From Actinomycetota bacterium (lineage in GTDB: Bacteria; Actinomycetota; Thermoleophilia; UBA2241), in NCBI GenBank assembly GCA_026392265.1, contig JAPLCL010000123.1, positions 1 through 11,708 of the forward strand: 11,708 nucleotides of DNA. The letters are read 5' to 3'. Shown here piece by piece: positions 5,378-11,708 of the stretch. The notes under the pieces were generated by a model. That model ran no database searches and was not told the origin of the DNA. It was given only the letters and a program-made list of their open reading frames with translations. Each line of letters opens with the position of its first letter. Position 1 is the stretch's first letter. Position numbers and translations under genes: made by a program.

Positions 5378-6690
5378 GAGTCCGCCTGCTCGACAGGCGC
5401 GAGAAAGGCACCGTGGTCTCGCGCCCGCTTGTACTCTGAGTCCATCTCCAGCACGCCGCCGGGGAAGCCGTACTCGCCCTGCAGGCGCACGAAATCGTCG
5501 CAGCTGAACGCCTGGGCCGGGAAGACGCCGGCCTCGGGATTGCCCTTGTAGCCCTGCAGCCTGCCCGTGGCCAGCAGTTCGAGCGCGATCACGCCCGGGA
5601 ACGCCGTCTGCGCGACGACGCCCTGGGTGCCGTACAGGGCCACGCTCTCCTGGTTGTCGGCGACCTGGTACAGGTAGATCTGCCGCTCGGCGCCGTCCTT
5701 GCGCCCCTTGACCCACGTGCCGGCGCACGTCTGGCCGATGTAGCGCTTGCCGATCTCATTGGGGTCCGGGGCGGCCGCCTGGATGACGTCGCGGGGCCGC
5801 ACCTGCATGCCTTTGACGTTCACCGGCTTCAGGGAATGCATGTTCACCGACGTGAAGACCTCCATCGCGGCGATGAACTCGTCGCCGAGCGCGTACTTGA
5901 ACGTGGCCTTCTTCACGCCCTTGAGCAGGCTCTCGAACCAGCCGACGTGCAGGACCTCTTCGTGCTCGACGTGAGCGCACTCGACCCAGCCGATGCCTTC
6001 GGGCAGGTAGAAGGGCTCGGGGTCGGAGAGCGGCGGCACCGTGTAGAAGCCGCGCTCGCGCTCCCACACCACGGCCGGGTTGGTGCACTCCTCGAGCGTC
6101 ATCCAGATGGAGAAGCCGAAGCTGATGCCCTTGAAGCCCGGGATCTCGAGATTGGCGCCGTCGCGCACGCCGATCTCGTCGATCTCGTCGAAGAAGTGAT
6201 CGGCGGCGTAACGGCAGTACCAATCGGCCATGCCCGGCTCTACGCCGATGCCCATGAGGCCCAGCTTGCCGATCTTCTCGAACTCGCCGCTGAGCGCCAG
6301 CTCATCCTCCCCGAGGACCGTGCCCGCCTGGTTGAAGGGATCGGTCGGGTGCGGCACCGAGAGCGTCGTCGAGGCGTCCATATGGTGAACGCCGGCCTTG
6401 AGCGCCGCCTGCAGCGTGTACGGGTTGAGCTCGACGGGCAGGAAGCTGCAGAGCACGTCGGCGTCGTACTTCGCGCACAGCGCGACGACTGCGCCGACGT
6501 CGGCGGCGTCGACCTGCTCGGCCGGGAACCGCTTCTCGTCCCCCTGCCGGGCTGACGCCGCCTGCGCTTTCGCCAGGTCGTAGTCCGCCATCACCATCGT
6601 CTCGAAGAGCTCGGCCTTGGGATCGCGCCGCTTGACGATCGCCGCCGTGGACTCCCCCACGCCGCCGCTGCCGACGATAAGAACCTTCAT
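5374..6690 (-). CDS. Saccharopine dehydrogenase-like oxidoreductase (438 aa)
   Basis: Starts KVLIVGSGGVGESTA, with the Rossmann glycine turn GSGGVG at residues 7-12. It then has a long N-terminal domain with ADVLCSFLPVELNPYTLQAALKAGVHHMDAS and LMGIGVEPGMADWYCRYAADHF. These are the landmarks of the saccharopine dehydrogenase/homospermidine-synthase-like family, in which the GxxPG...A segment ends the cofactor domain. The C-terminal half contains GKRYIGQTCAGTWVKG and YGTQGVVAQTAFPGV, also seen in this group. These enzymes reduce or oxidise amino-acid-derived imines with NAD(P); the exact substrate is not readable here. ATG 6690 is chosen because GGAGGGAG lies six bases upstream. It follows the EEP lipoprotein gene after 47 bases on the same strand and overlaps the deleted SDR downstream. 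It is only distantly related to the 1619-2770 gene. Confidence 0.83.
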   Translation of the reverse strand: MKVLIVGSGGVGESTAAIVKRRDPKAELFETMVMADYDLAKAQAASARQGDEKRFPAEQVDAADVGAVVALCAKYDADVLCSFLPVELNPYTLQAALKAGVHHMDASTTLSVPHPTDPFNQAGTVLGEDELALSGEFEKIGKLGLMGIGVEPGMADWYCRYAADHFFDEIDEIGVRDGANLEIPGFKGISFGFSIWMTLEECTNPAVVWERERGFYTVPPLSDPEPFYLPEGIGWVECAHVEHEEVLHVGWFESLLKGVKKATFKYALGDEFIAAMEVFTSVNMHSLKPVNVKGMQVRPRDVIQAAAPDPNEIGKRYIGQTCAGTWVKGRKDGAERQIYLYQVADNQESVALYGTQGVVAQTAFPGVIALELLATGRLQGYKGNPEAGVFPAQAFSCDDFVRLQGEYGFPGGVLEMDSEYKRARDHGAFLAPVEQADS

Positions 6691-6737
6691 GATCTCCCTC
6701 CGCTTCTCGTGGTCCGCATGTACGCCGTGGTCTCCGT

Positions 6738-8321
6738 CTAGTTCACCCTGAACGTCGTCTTCGCGACCCACTCGTAGCCGTCGGCCAGCAGGTAGTACAA
6801 GACGTACTTGCCGGTGGGCAGCGGCCACGGCGAGCCCTCGACGGTGGCCTTGTCCATGGTCATCGCGCCGGCGACCGTCCCGGCGCTCGTACCGGACCCG
6901 GCGCCGCCGGTGTACTGCCAGATCAGGTAGGCGTCGACGTTCGGATCGGCGGCGGTCGCCTTGTACACGCCGAGCCAGTCCCAGCGATTGGCCGGGGCGC
7001 GCTCCCAGGTCACGACCATCGGCGCGCCGGAGGCATAGGCCGTCTTGTCGGTCGTGAGCAGCGGCTTCGCGCCCGGCGCCTGTACCCAGAACGGGGCGCG
7101 CGCCTGCACGGCGTTGCCCGCGCCCACCAGCAGCAGCTCGTACTTGCCTAGGTCAAGCGCCTGAGTCGGCACCTCCACGGAGCCGCTGTGCGCCGAGCCG
7201 ACGGCGATGGCGGGGCTCTCGAGCGCATCCGCAGGGGCGCCGTCCACCGGCACGACGGCTACGGCCGCCGCGCCTCCCGGCGCCGCCTTGTAGAAGGCCG
7301 TGACCGGATCGCCCACGGTGGCCACCTGCGGCGAGACCGCGATCATGACCGGCAGCGGCCCCGGCGTCACCGCGAACGTCGTCATGACGGCGCGGTGATC
7401 CGACGGCCACGGCTTCACGGCGAACGTCACCTCCGGTCCGCCCTTCTCGCCGGCGAGCTGGGCGGCCGTCGCCTTTGCCGGCCCAGCCGAGTAGATGAAG
7501 TCGATGCGGTCCTGCGGCGCGTTGGGCCCCGGGTTTGAGCCGTCGACCTGCGGCCGCGCCGCCCACCAGGTGAGTCCGAGGCTCTGCAGCGGGTCGGGGA
7601 AGACCGCACGCCACGAATCGACGAAGCCGGCGGCCTCGACGGCCTTGCTCACCGGCCACTCGAGGGGGTACTTCACGTAGTCACGCGTCCCGGCGACGGC
7701 CTCGGTGTAGTCGAGGTGCGACGGAGCGTTGAAGTCGCCGAGCAGGAAGACGGGGATCCCCTGCTTCACCAGTGGCGGCAGCACCTCCAGCTGCGTCTGG
7801 ATGTACGGCAGCCGCACCTTGTCCTCCATAGCGATCACCTGGTCCGCCGTCTTGCCCTTGCGGATCATGGTCGGACCCGGCGCGTCGGAAGGCAGGTGGA
7901 CGTTGGAGAGGGCAATGCAGAAACCCGGCTCCAGCTGCACGAAGAGATACGACCCGTGCGCATCCGGCGGCTCGAGCAGCGGGTACCTGGAGACGACCTG
8001 CATGGCGTTGCTCCAGTACTCGTAGCCGGCCGCCTTGGCCAGCCGCGACGTGTTCGTCTCGGCCTCTTCGAGGCCGATGACGTCCGGGTCCGCGGCCTTG
8101 ACCGCCTCGACGACCTTGGCGAAGTCGATGGTGGTGCCGCCGTACTCGATGTTGAACTCCATGACCTTGAGGGTCATGGGCGTCGCCGGCGGCGACGGCG
8201 TCGCCGTTGGGGAGTCGCCCGAGGCGCCGCCACAGGCTGCCGCGAGACTCGCGCACGCGAGAAGGAACGTCAGGCCGACGATCACGTGACGCGGGCACGC
8301 CCGCCTGCCGTGAGTGCCCAT
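6738..8321 (-). CDS. Secreted EEP-family (endonuclease/exonuclease/phosphatase) lipoprotein
   Basis: A 527-residue protein. The signal segment (residues 12-29) ends in SLAAAC with Cys30, predicted lipidation, then a short Ser/Thr/Pro linker. Residues about 50-320 form an endonuclease/exonuclease/phosphatase domain: VMEFNIEY (Asn57), DVIGLEEAE (metal-binding Glu85 or Glu86), LGDFNAPS (Asp196, Asn198), QDRIDFIY, and PSDHRAV (Asp308, His309). The catalytic set is complete. The C-terminal 200 residues look like two beta-rich, Ig-like modules, the last containing TWERAPANRWDWLGVYKA and ending in a GKYVLYYLLADGYEW strand. Cleavage of phosphodiesters or phosphate esters outside the cell is expected, but nucleic acid versus lipid headgroup or sugar phosphate cannot be decided. 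ATG 8321 has GGGGGAGG upstream, somewhat far. It may be co-transcribed with the oxidoreductase 47 bases downstream. Confidence 0.87.
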   Translation of the reverse strand: MGTHGRRACPRHVIVGLTFLLACASLAAACGGASGDSPTATPSPPATPMTLKVMEFNIEYGGTTIDFAKVVEAVKAADPDVIGLEEAETNTSRLAKAAGYEYWSNAMQVVSRYPLLEPPDAHGSYLFVQLEPGFCIALSNVHLPSDAPGPTMIRKGKTADQVIAMEDKVRLPYIQTQLEVLPPLVKQGIPVFLLGDFNAPSHLDYTEAVAGTRDYVKYPLEWPVSKAVEAAGFVDSWRAVFPDPLQSLGLTWWAARPQVDGSNPGPNAPQDRIDFIYSAGPAKATAAQLAGEKGGPEVTFAVKPWPSDHRAVMTTFAVTPGPLPVMIAVSPQVATVGDPVTAFYKAAPGGAAAVAVVPVDGAPADALESPAIAVGSAHSGSVEVPTQALDLGKYELLLVGAGNAVQARAPFWVQAPGAKPLLTTDKTAYASGAPMVVTWERAPANRWDWLGVYKATAADPNVDAYLIWQYTGGAGSGTSAGTVAGAMTMDKATVEGSPWPLPTGKYVLYYLLADGYEWVAKTTFRVN

Positions 8322-8371
8322 GTTCCCTGCCTCCCCCGTCGCTCGCCGGCGCCACGCGGGCGCGTCTCATC

Positions 8372-8399
8372 ACCTTACGGCGCGAGGCGCCGGCGTCAA
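8372..8399 (-). promoter_or_regulatory. Likely promoter of the EEP lipoprotein gene
   Basis: On the minus strand TTGACG (8394-8399) is separated by 16 bases from TAAGGT (8372-8377). This is a reasonable vegetative -35/-10 pair, about 50 bases before the ATG at 8321. It lies in the only gap (8322-8445) between this gene and the upstream MBL hydrolase gene. Confidence 0.5.
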
Positions 8400-8445
8400 C
8401 GAGCGATTCTTCAGCAAAGTGAGCAGGCCGGGCAGGCCGGCCGCG

Positions 8446-9204
8446 TCAGCGCGCGGAGGTCCAGCGCGCGCGAAAGCGCTCGCCGGCGCGCGCGCGGATG
8501 GCGCGGCCGTGGGCGAAGGCTGCCACCTGGAAGTCCAGAGCCGCGAGCTTGGCGAGGCTCGCGCGGCCTTCGCTCACATCCTCGTAGATCGGCCCCCAGC
8601 TGAGGCGCGCGAAGTTGGTCGCGGCGTCGCCGACAAAGAGCACGCCGCCGTCCCGCGGCAGCAGCAAAGCCAGGTGGCCGGCAGTGTGCCCCGGCGTGTA
8701 CACGGCCTTCAGGCCGGCGAACGGCAGCACTTCGCCGTCATACACTTCATGCTCGACGGCGATGGCCTCGCCGCGCCGCGCCGGCCGCCTGTCGGCAAGC
8801 CGCACCAAGGCGCTGCGCATGAGACCCGGCCCCGGCTCGAGCGGGCGCGCGAAGACGCCCTCGCGCACCAGCGCCGCGTCGGCCGGGTGCATCCATAACT
8901 CGGCGCCGGTACGGCGCTTGACCTCCACGAGCGCGCCCGTGTGGTCGCCGTGCAGGTGCGTGACCACGATCGCACGCACATCGCCAGGCGCGCGGCCGAG
9001 GTCGCGGATGGCCGCGCCGAGGCGCGCGGAGCTGCGCGCGAAACCCGTATCGACGAGGACCAAGCCGCCGGGGGCGGTGCCCTCGCCGTCGGCCGGCGCC
9101 GCAGCCCCCACCCCGTCGTCGTCGACATCGATCAGAAACGCGTTCACGCCGCCCAAGGCGACCTGGTACACGCCCGTGGCGATACGCTGCGGCAACCGTG
9201 TCAT
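8446..9204 (-). CDS. MBL-fold metallo-hydrolase, cytoplasmic
   Basis: A 252-residue protein with no signal peptide. After GVYQVALGGVNAFLID it contains VVTHLHGDHTGAL (His83, His85, Asp87, His88), TPGHTAGHLALL (His173) and FVGDAA (Asp193), a complete binuclear metal site of the metallo-beta-lactamase superfamily. The arrangement GVNAFLID...LVDTGF...THLHGDHTG is of the glyoxalase II/quorum-quenching-lactonase broad group. The substrate (thioester, lactone or other) is not determinable. ATG 9204 is chosen because AAAGGAAG sits five bases upstream; longer in-frame starts up to 9384 give Arg/Ser-rich extensions through the promoter region. It is divergent from the DUF5684-like gene at 9418 and precedes the EEP gene by about 125 bases, with a separate promoter there. 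Confidence 0.83.
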   Translation of the reverse strand: MTRLPQRIATGVYQVALGGVNAFLIDVDDDGVGAAAPADGEGTAPGGLVLVDTGFARSSARLGAAIRDLGRAPGDVRAIVVTHLHGDHTGALVEVKRRTGAELWMHPADAALVREGVFARPLEPGPGLMRSALVRLADRRPARRGEAIAVEHEVYDGEVLPFAGLKAVYTPGHTAGHLALLLPRDGGVLFVGDAATNFARLSWGPIYEDVSEGRASLAKLAALDFQVAAFAHGRAIRARAGERFRARWTSAR

Positions 9205-9262
9205 CGTACTTCCTTTCTTTCGCCCCCACGGACCGCGAGCCCCTCCGAACTCGCGTGGTTCG

Positions 9263-9268
9263 AGTATA
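9263..9268 (-). promoter_or_regulatory. Candidate -10 for the MBL hydrolase gene
   Basis: TATACT on the minus strand, within GCGTATACTCG and 59 bases before the ATG at 9204, is a near-consensus -10 element. No good -35 is seen. The rest of the divergent gap 9205-9417 shows no coding frame. GGGAAC near 9369-9374 could be an ECF-type -35 for the plus-strand gene, but no matching -10 is clear. Confidence 0.35.
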
Positions 9269-9417
9269 CGCAGCCGCGCCGGTCCGAGGACACTCCTCGC
9301 CCGGCTCAAGGTCGACTCGCCGCTGTCCGATAGGGACTGCGTAGCAGGCAGGATGCATGCCCTGAGTAGGGAACACGCAGTCATGGATATTCGAGGGAAT
9401 CAAAACAGGAGGCTTTC

Positions 9418-9792
9418 ATGATCGGTGAAACCACGAATTGGGCATCGGCGCTCTTCAGCGGCATGATGTCGATCGTCTGGATCATTGTCGCGATCCTGGT
9501 CATCGCAGGCCTTTGGAAGACGTTCGTAAAGGCCGGCCATCCCGGCTGGGGCGCCATCATCCCGATCTACAACATCTACCTGATGATCAAGGTCGCGGGA
9601 CGCCCCGGCTGGTGGCTGATCCTGTACTTCATCCCCATCGTCAACGTCATCATCCTCATCATCGTCTCCATCGACATCGCGAAGAACTTCGGCCACGGCG
9701 CCGGCTTCGGCATCCTTCTGTGGCTGTTCGCCCCGATCATGTACTTGATCCTGGGCTTCGGCAGCGACGAGTACAGGCCGATGAACGCCTGA
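9418..9792 (+). CDS. Small DUF5684-like membrane protein
   Basis: A 124-residue protein with membrane segments at about residues 13-33, 66-86 and 97-115. Between the first two lies the conserved loop GLWKTFVKAGHPGWGAIIPIYNIYLMIK (31-42 and following); between the last two is DIAKNFGHGAGFGI. It closes with PIMYLILGFG. This is the pattern I recall for DUF5684 proteins, small bacterial membrane proteins of unknown function that are sometimes mislabelled as signal peptidase I. GGAGG lies six bases before ATG 9418. It is followed by a strong terminator at 9821 and then a paralogue. No enzymatic residues stand out; the loop with Trp, Lys, Pro and Tyr/Asn is the best-conserved part. Confidence 0.75.
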   Translation: MIGETTNWASALFSGMMSIVWIIVAILVIAGLWKTFVKAGHPGWGAIIPIYNIYLMIKVAGRPGWWLILYFIPIVNVIILIIVSIDIAKNFGHGAGFGILLWLFAPIMYLILGFGSDEYRPMNA

Positions 9793-9820
9793 GCCCAACG
9801 CGCTCGCATGACACGGCCAC

Positions 9821-9865
9821 GGACGGGCCGGGAGGCGGGTTTGCCGCCACCCCGCCCGTCCTTTT
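9821..9865 (+). terminator. Intrinsic terminator after the first DUF5684-like gene
   Basis: Outer stem GGACGGGC (9821-9828) with GCCCGTCC (9854-9861) and inner stem GGCGG (9834-9838) with CCGCC (9844-9848) around a five-base loop, followed by TTTT (9862-9865). The stop codon is 29 bases upstream. Confidence 0.8.
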
Positions 9866-9986
9866 CGCACTCGACCCACCGCACACGGGCGTGCTCGCAC
9901 GGCACTTTGGGCAGGATGTGCACCGGGGGCGCTGAAGACTCATACGAACGACCGCATTGGGCCACGGCAACAAGGAGAAGAAGGTC

Positions 9987-10847
9987 ATGGACTTAAGCTA
10001 CAGCTACAACGCAGGGGGGGGCGCGGCCGCTGCCTTCCTGATCGTCATGTGGATCGTGATGCTCGCCTTCGCGGTCCTGGCGATCATCGGCCTGTGGAAG
10101 ACCCTCAACAAGGCCGGGCTGCCGGGATGGGCCGCCATCATCCCCTTCTACAACGAATACAACGTCGTCAAGCTGTCGAACCGGCCGGTGTACTTCTTCT
10201 GGATCATGCTCGGCTGCAGCCTGCTGGCGTGGATCCCGTTCATCGGTTGGCTTCTCTTCATCGGTATCTTCGTGCTGTGGATCTTCATAGCGCTGGACAT
10301 CGCCGCCAACTTCGGCCAAGGCACGGGGTTCGCGATCCTGCTGATCATCTTCCCGTCGATCATGTTCCTGATCCTCGGGTTTGGCGGCTACGAGTTCCGG
10401 CGCATCGCTGCTCCCGGGTCGGCGGGCTTCGGCGCACCGCCCATGCCGGCCGGTGGCGGATACGCCGCCGCGCCGCCTGCCCCGCCCGCCGGACAGCAGT
10501 ACATCCCGCCGACTCCGGGCCCCGCCGCGCCGCCACCGCCACTCGTACAGCCGCTCATGCCGCAACCCCTCGCGCCGACTCCGTCCCAGGCTGCGGTGTC
10601 CGCACCGCCGCCGGCCGCTGCTGCACCGCCCACGATACCTCCAGCCCAGACCACTCCTTATGCGACGCCGCCGGCCCAGACCACTCCTTATGCGACGCCG
10701 CCGGACCAGACCACTCCTTACACGACGCCGCCGGTCGAGACCACACCTCCAGTGGCGCCTCCGGCCGAAGCGGCCGAGCCGGCGCCTCCCGCCGAGCCGG
10801 CGCCTCCGGAGAGCCCCACCCCTCCGCCACCGCCGCCGGTCACCTGA
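9987..10847 (+). CDS. DUF5684-like membrane protein with long proline-rich tail
   Basis: A 286-residue protein. The first 139 residues are a paralogue of the 9418-9792 product, sharing GLWKTLNKAGLPGWAAIIPFYNEY in shortened form (GLWKTLNKAG 35-44, PGWAAIIPFYN 46-56), DIAANFGQGTGF (104-115) and PSIMFLILGFG (123-133). Hydrophobic segments lie at about 16-37, 70-103 and 115-133. Residues 140-286 are Pro/Ala/Thr-rich and probably unstructured, including three copies of a ten-residue QTTPYATPPA-type unit from residue 221 and a final PPPPPP run. Such tails usually span or bind the cell wall or recruit partners; that role here is inferred. The ATG at 9987 is preceded by GGAGAAGAAGG. An in-frame upstream ATG at 9957 would place the ribosome binding site inside the gene and is rejected. 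A strong terminator follows. Confidence 0.77.
   Translation: MDLSYSYNAGGGAAAAFLIVMWIVMLAFAVLAIIGLWKTLNKAGLPGWAAIIPFYNEYNVVKLSNRPVYFFWIMLGCSLLAWIPFIGWLLFIGIFVLWIFIALDIAANFGQGTGFAILLIIFPSIMFLILGFGGYEFRRIAAPGSAGFGAPPMPAGGGYAAAPPAPPAGQQYIPPTPGPAAPPPPLVQPLMPQPLAPTPSQAAVSAPPPAAAAPPTIPPAQTTPYATPPAQTTPYATPPDQTTPYTTPPVETTPPVAPPAEAAEPAPPAEPAPPESPTPPPPPPVT
10647..10736 (+). repeat. Three tandem 30-bp repeats in the proline-rich tail
   Basis: Three consecutive 30-base units begin with CAGACCACTCCTTA at 10647, 10677 and 10707. They are near-identical over their length (ATGCG becomes ACACG in the third, and the last codon varies), and a degenerate start of a fourth lies at 10737. Each encodes QTTPYATPP plus one variable residue. 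Low divergence suggests recent slippage or unequal crossing-over. Confidence 0.85.
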
Positions 10848-10875
10848 CAGGCAGCCAGCAGTAGTCGGTCCGCAC

Positions 10876-10915
10876 ACGGGCCGGGAGGGCGAAGCCGCCT
10901 TCCCGGCCCGTTTCT
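10876..10915 (+). terminator. Intrinsic terminator after the second DUF5684-like gene
   Basis: A 16-base-pair stem with one G-U pair (10876-10891 with 10896-10911), loop AAGC, followed by TTTCTT. It starts 28 bases after the stop codon. Its 5' arm, ACGGGCCGGGAGG, is the same as that of the terminator at 9821. Confidence 0.85.
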
Positions 10916-10937
10916 TGCGTCCGGCAGCCCCAGATCG

Positions 10938-10968
10938 GCGCCCGCCACCCGCTGCGCCGGGCGGGCGC
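10938..10968. repeat. Second hairpin in the gap before the MMPL gene
   Basis: Perfect nine-base inverted repeat GCGCCCGCC / GGCGGGCGC with a 13-base loop, followed by GACGTTT. It may be a backup terminator or a structured element; there is no real U-tract. The remaining gap to 11070 contains an AT-rich spot GGACAATAAAACT near 11014, the likely promoter area of the MMPL gene. Confidence 0.4.
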
Positions 10969-11070
10969 GACGTTTCCCTCCCCTCCTCCCCGGGCACTCA
11001 CCTTCGTAACGGGACAATAAAACTCCGGTTTCGCGCAAACGCGTGGGACCGTTTCTGTGGAGGGGTACCG

Positions 11071-11708
11071 ATGAGACTCTCGACGACGACGCTGGCACGA
11101 GGCTCCGCAACGCGACCGTGGCTGACGGTGGGCATCTGGGTGCTCGCGCTGCTGGGAGCCGCAGCGATCATCGCGCTCGTGCTCCCCGGCAGCCTGACGG
11201 CGCAGTACAGCTTTCTCGGGCAGCCCGACTCCAAGACCGGCCAGGAGCTCCTGGCGCAGAAGCTGGACATGCCGCAGAAGGCCAACGAAGTCGTCATCGT
11301 GCGCTCGCAGACGGCCACGGTGAGAGACCCGGCCTTCCGCGCCGCGGTCGTGGCCCTGCAGGCCAAGCTCACCGCGCTCGGCCCCGGCGTCGTCGACGGC
11401 GTCGTCAGCTACTATCAGGGCGGCGGCAAGGCGCTGGCCGCCGCCGACGGGCACAGCACCATCCTCCCCATCGTGATGGCCGGCGACCTCGCGCAGGCAG
11501 AGAAGAACATCGACAAGGTGCACGCCGTCGTGCACGCCGCCGACGGCAAGGGCGGCTTCGACACGCTCATCACCGGCACGGCCAGCATCCAGAGCGACTT
11601 CAGCCAGACGGCCACGCATGACCTGCAGCGCGGCGAGGGTATCGGCGTGCCGATCGCCCTCATCATCCTGCTCATCGTGTTCGGCGCCGTCGTGGCGGCG
11701 GGCCTGCC
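11071..11708 (+). CDS. MMPL/RND-family transporter, 3' end outside window
   Basis: The visible 212 codons begin at ATG 11071, with GGAGGGG seven bases upstream. A first membrane helix at about residues 17-38 (WLTVGIWVLALLGAAAI) follows a short cytoplasmic leader ending ATRPW. Then comes an extracytoplasmic domain with GQPDSKTGQELLAQ, EVVIVRS, ILPIVMAGD and LITGTASIQSDF. A second helix starts near residue 191 (GVPIALIILLIVFGAVVAAG) where the window stops. This order and the wording of the motifs match the N-terminal third of actinobacterial MMPL-type exporters, which move lipids or hydrophobic compounds using proton-motive force. Substrate is unknown. The gene stands alone after two hairpins, so it likely has its own promoter. 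No regulator is visible in the window. Confidence 0.87.
   Translation, partial: MRLSTTTLARGSATRPWLTVGIWVLALLGAAAIIALVLPGSLTAQYSFLGQPDSKTGQELLAQKLDMPQKANEVVIVRSQTATVRDPAFRAAVVALQAKLTALGPGVVDGVVSYYQGGGKALAAADGHSTILPIVMAGDLAQAEKNIDKVHAVVHAADGKGGFDTLITGTASIQSDFSQTATHDLQRGEGIGVPIALIILLIVFGAVVAAGL

Noticed and set aside
5836..6555. 239-codon plus-strand frame over the second saccharopine-dehydrogenase-like gene
   Set aside because: Mirror frame of a real gene, composition-driven, with no ribosome binding site or domain.
10647..10750. Possible CRISPR-like or intergenic repeat array
   Set aside because: The units are directly contiguous with no spacers and lie in frame in a coding tail.
9993..10997. 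Arg/Gly-rich 334-codon minus-strand frame
   Set aside because: It is antisense to the proline-rich tail and its low-complexity content simply mirrors those codons. It also crosses a strong plus-strand terminator.

Overview
The window is uniformly G+C-rich, with strong G/C preference at third codon positions, GTG and TTG starts, and GGAGG-type ribosome binding sites. The gene families (an MMPL exporter, a TM1586-type nitroreductase, DUF5684-like membrane proteins, Ser/Thr/Pro-rich lipoproteins) suit a high-GC Gram-positive, probably an actinomycetote. No rRNA or tRNA gene is present to fix the taxonomy, so this is an inference.

Layout. Bases 1-439 hold the 3' part of a nitroreductase-like gene (+). 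It converges on two minus-strand genes: a secreted ComEC-like metallo-beta-lactamase lipoprotein (474-1523) and a saccharopine-dehydrogenase-like oxidoreductase (1619-2770). Each of these two is preceded by nearly the same promoter/operator sequence. Divergent from them is an adenine deaminase (2876-3901, +). It is followed at once by the orphaned C-terminal end of a GNAT acetyltransferase (pseudogene) and then by a small hicB-hicA toxin-antitoxin pair (4278-4639). The hicA gene is only 57 codons long.

From 4714 to 9204 everything runs on the minus strand. Read in the direction of transcription: an MBL-fold hydrolase (9204-8446), a secreted endonuclease/exonuclease/phosphatase (EEP) lipoprotein (8321-6738), a second saccharopine-dehydrogenase-like enzyme (6690-5374), and two ruined short-chain dehydrogenases (SDRs). 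The first SDR is reduced to its head fused to its tail (27 codons). The second carries a frameshift and a nonsense codon and has lost its C-terminus beside hicA. The stretch from about 3902 to 5377 is therefore a decaying, recombining accessory patch.

On the plus strand from 9418 are two related DUF5684-like small membrane proteins. The second has a long proline-rich tail with a 30-bp tandem repeat. Each is followed by a strong intrinsic terminator, and the two terminators resemble each other, suggesting duplication of gene plus terminator. The window ends inside an MMPL/RND-family transporter gene (11071 onward).

I do not see a convincing new multi-gene system. The best leads are the shared promoter/operator motif in front of two adjacent genes (one apparently leaderless), the recombined SDR pair with the GNAT remnant and hicBA, and the duplicated DUF5684 gene-terminator unit.
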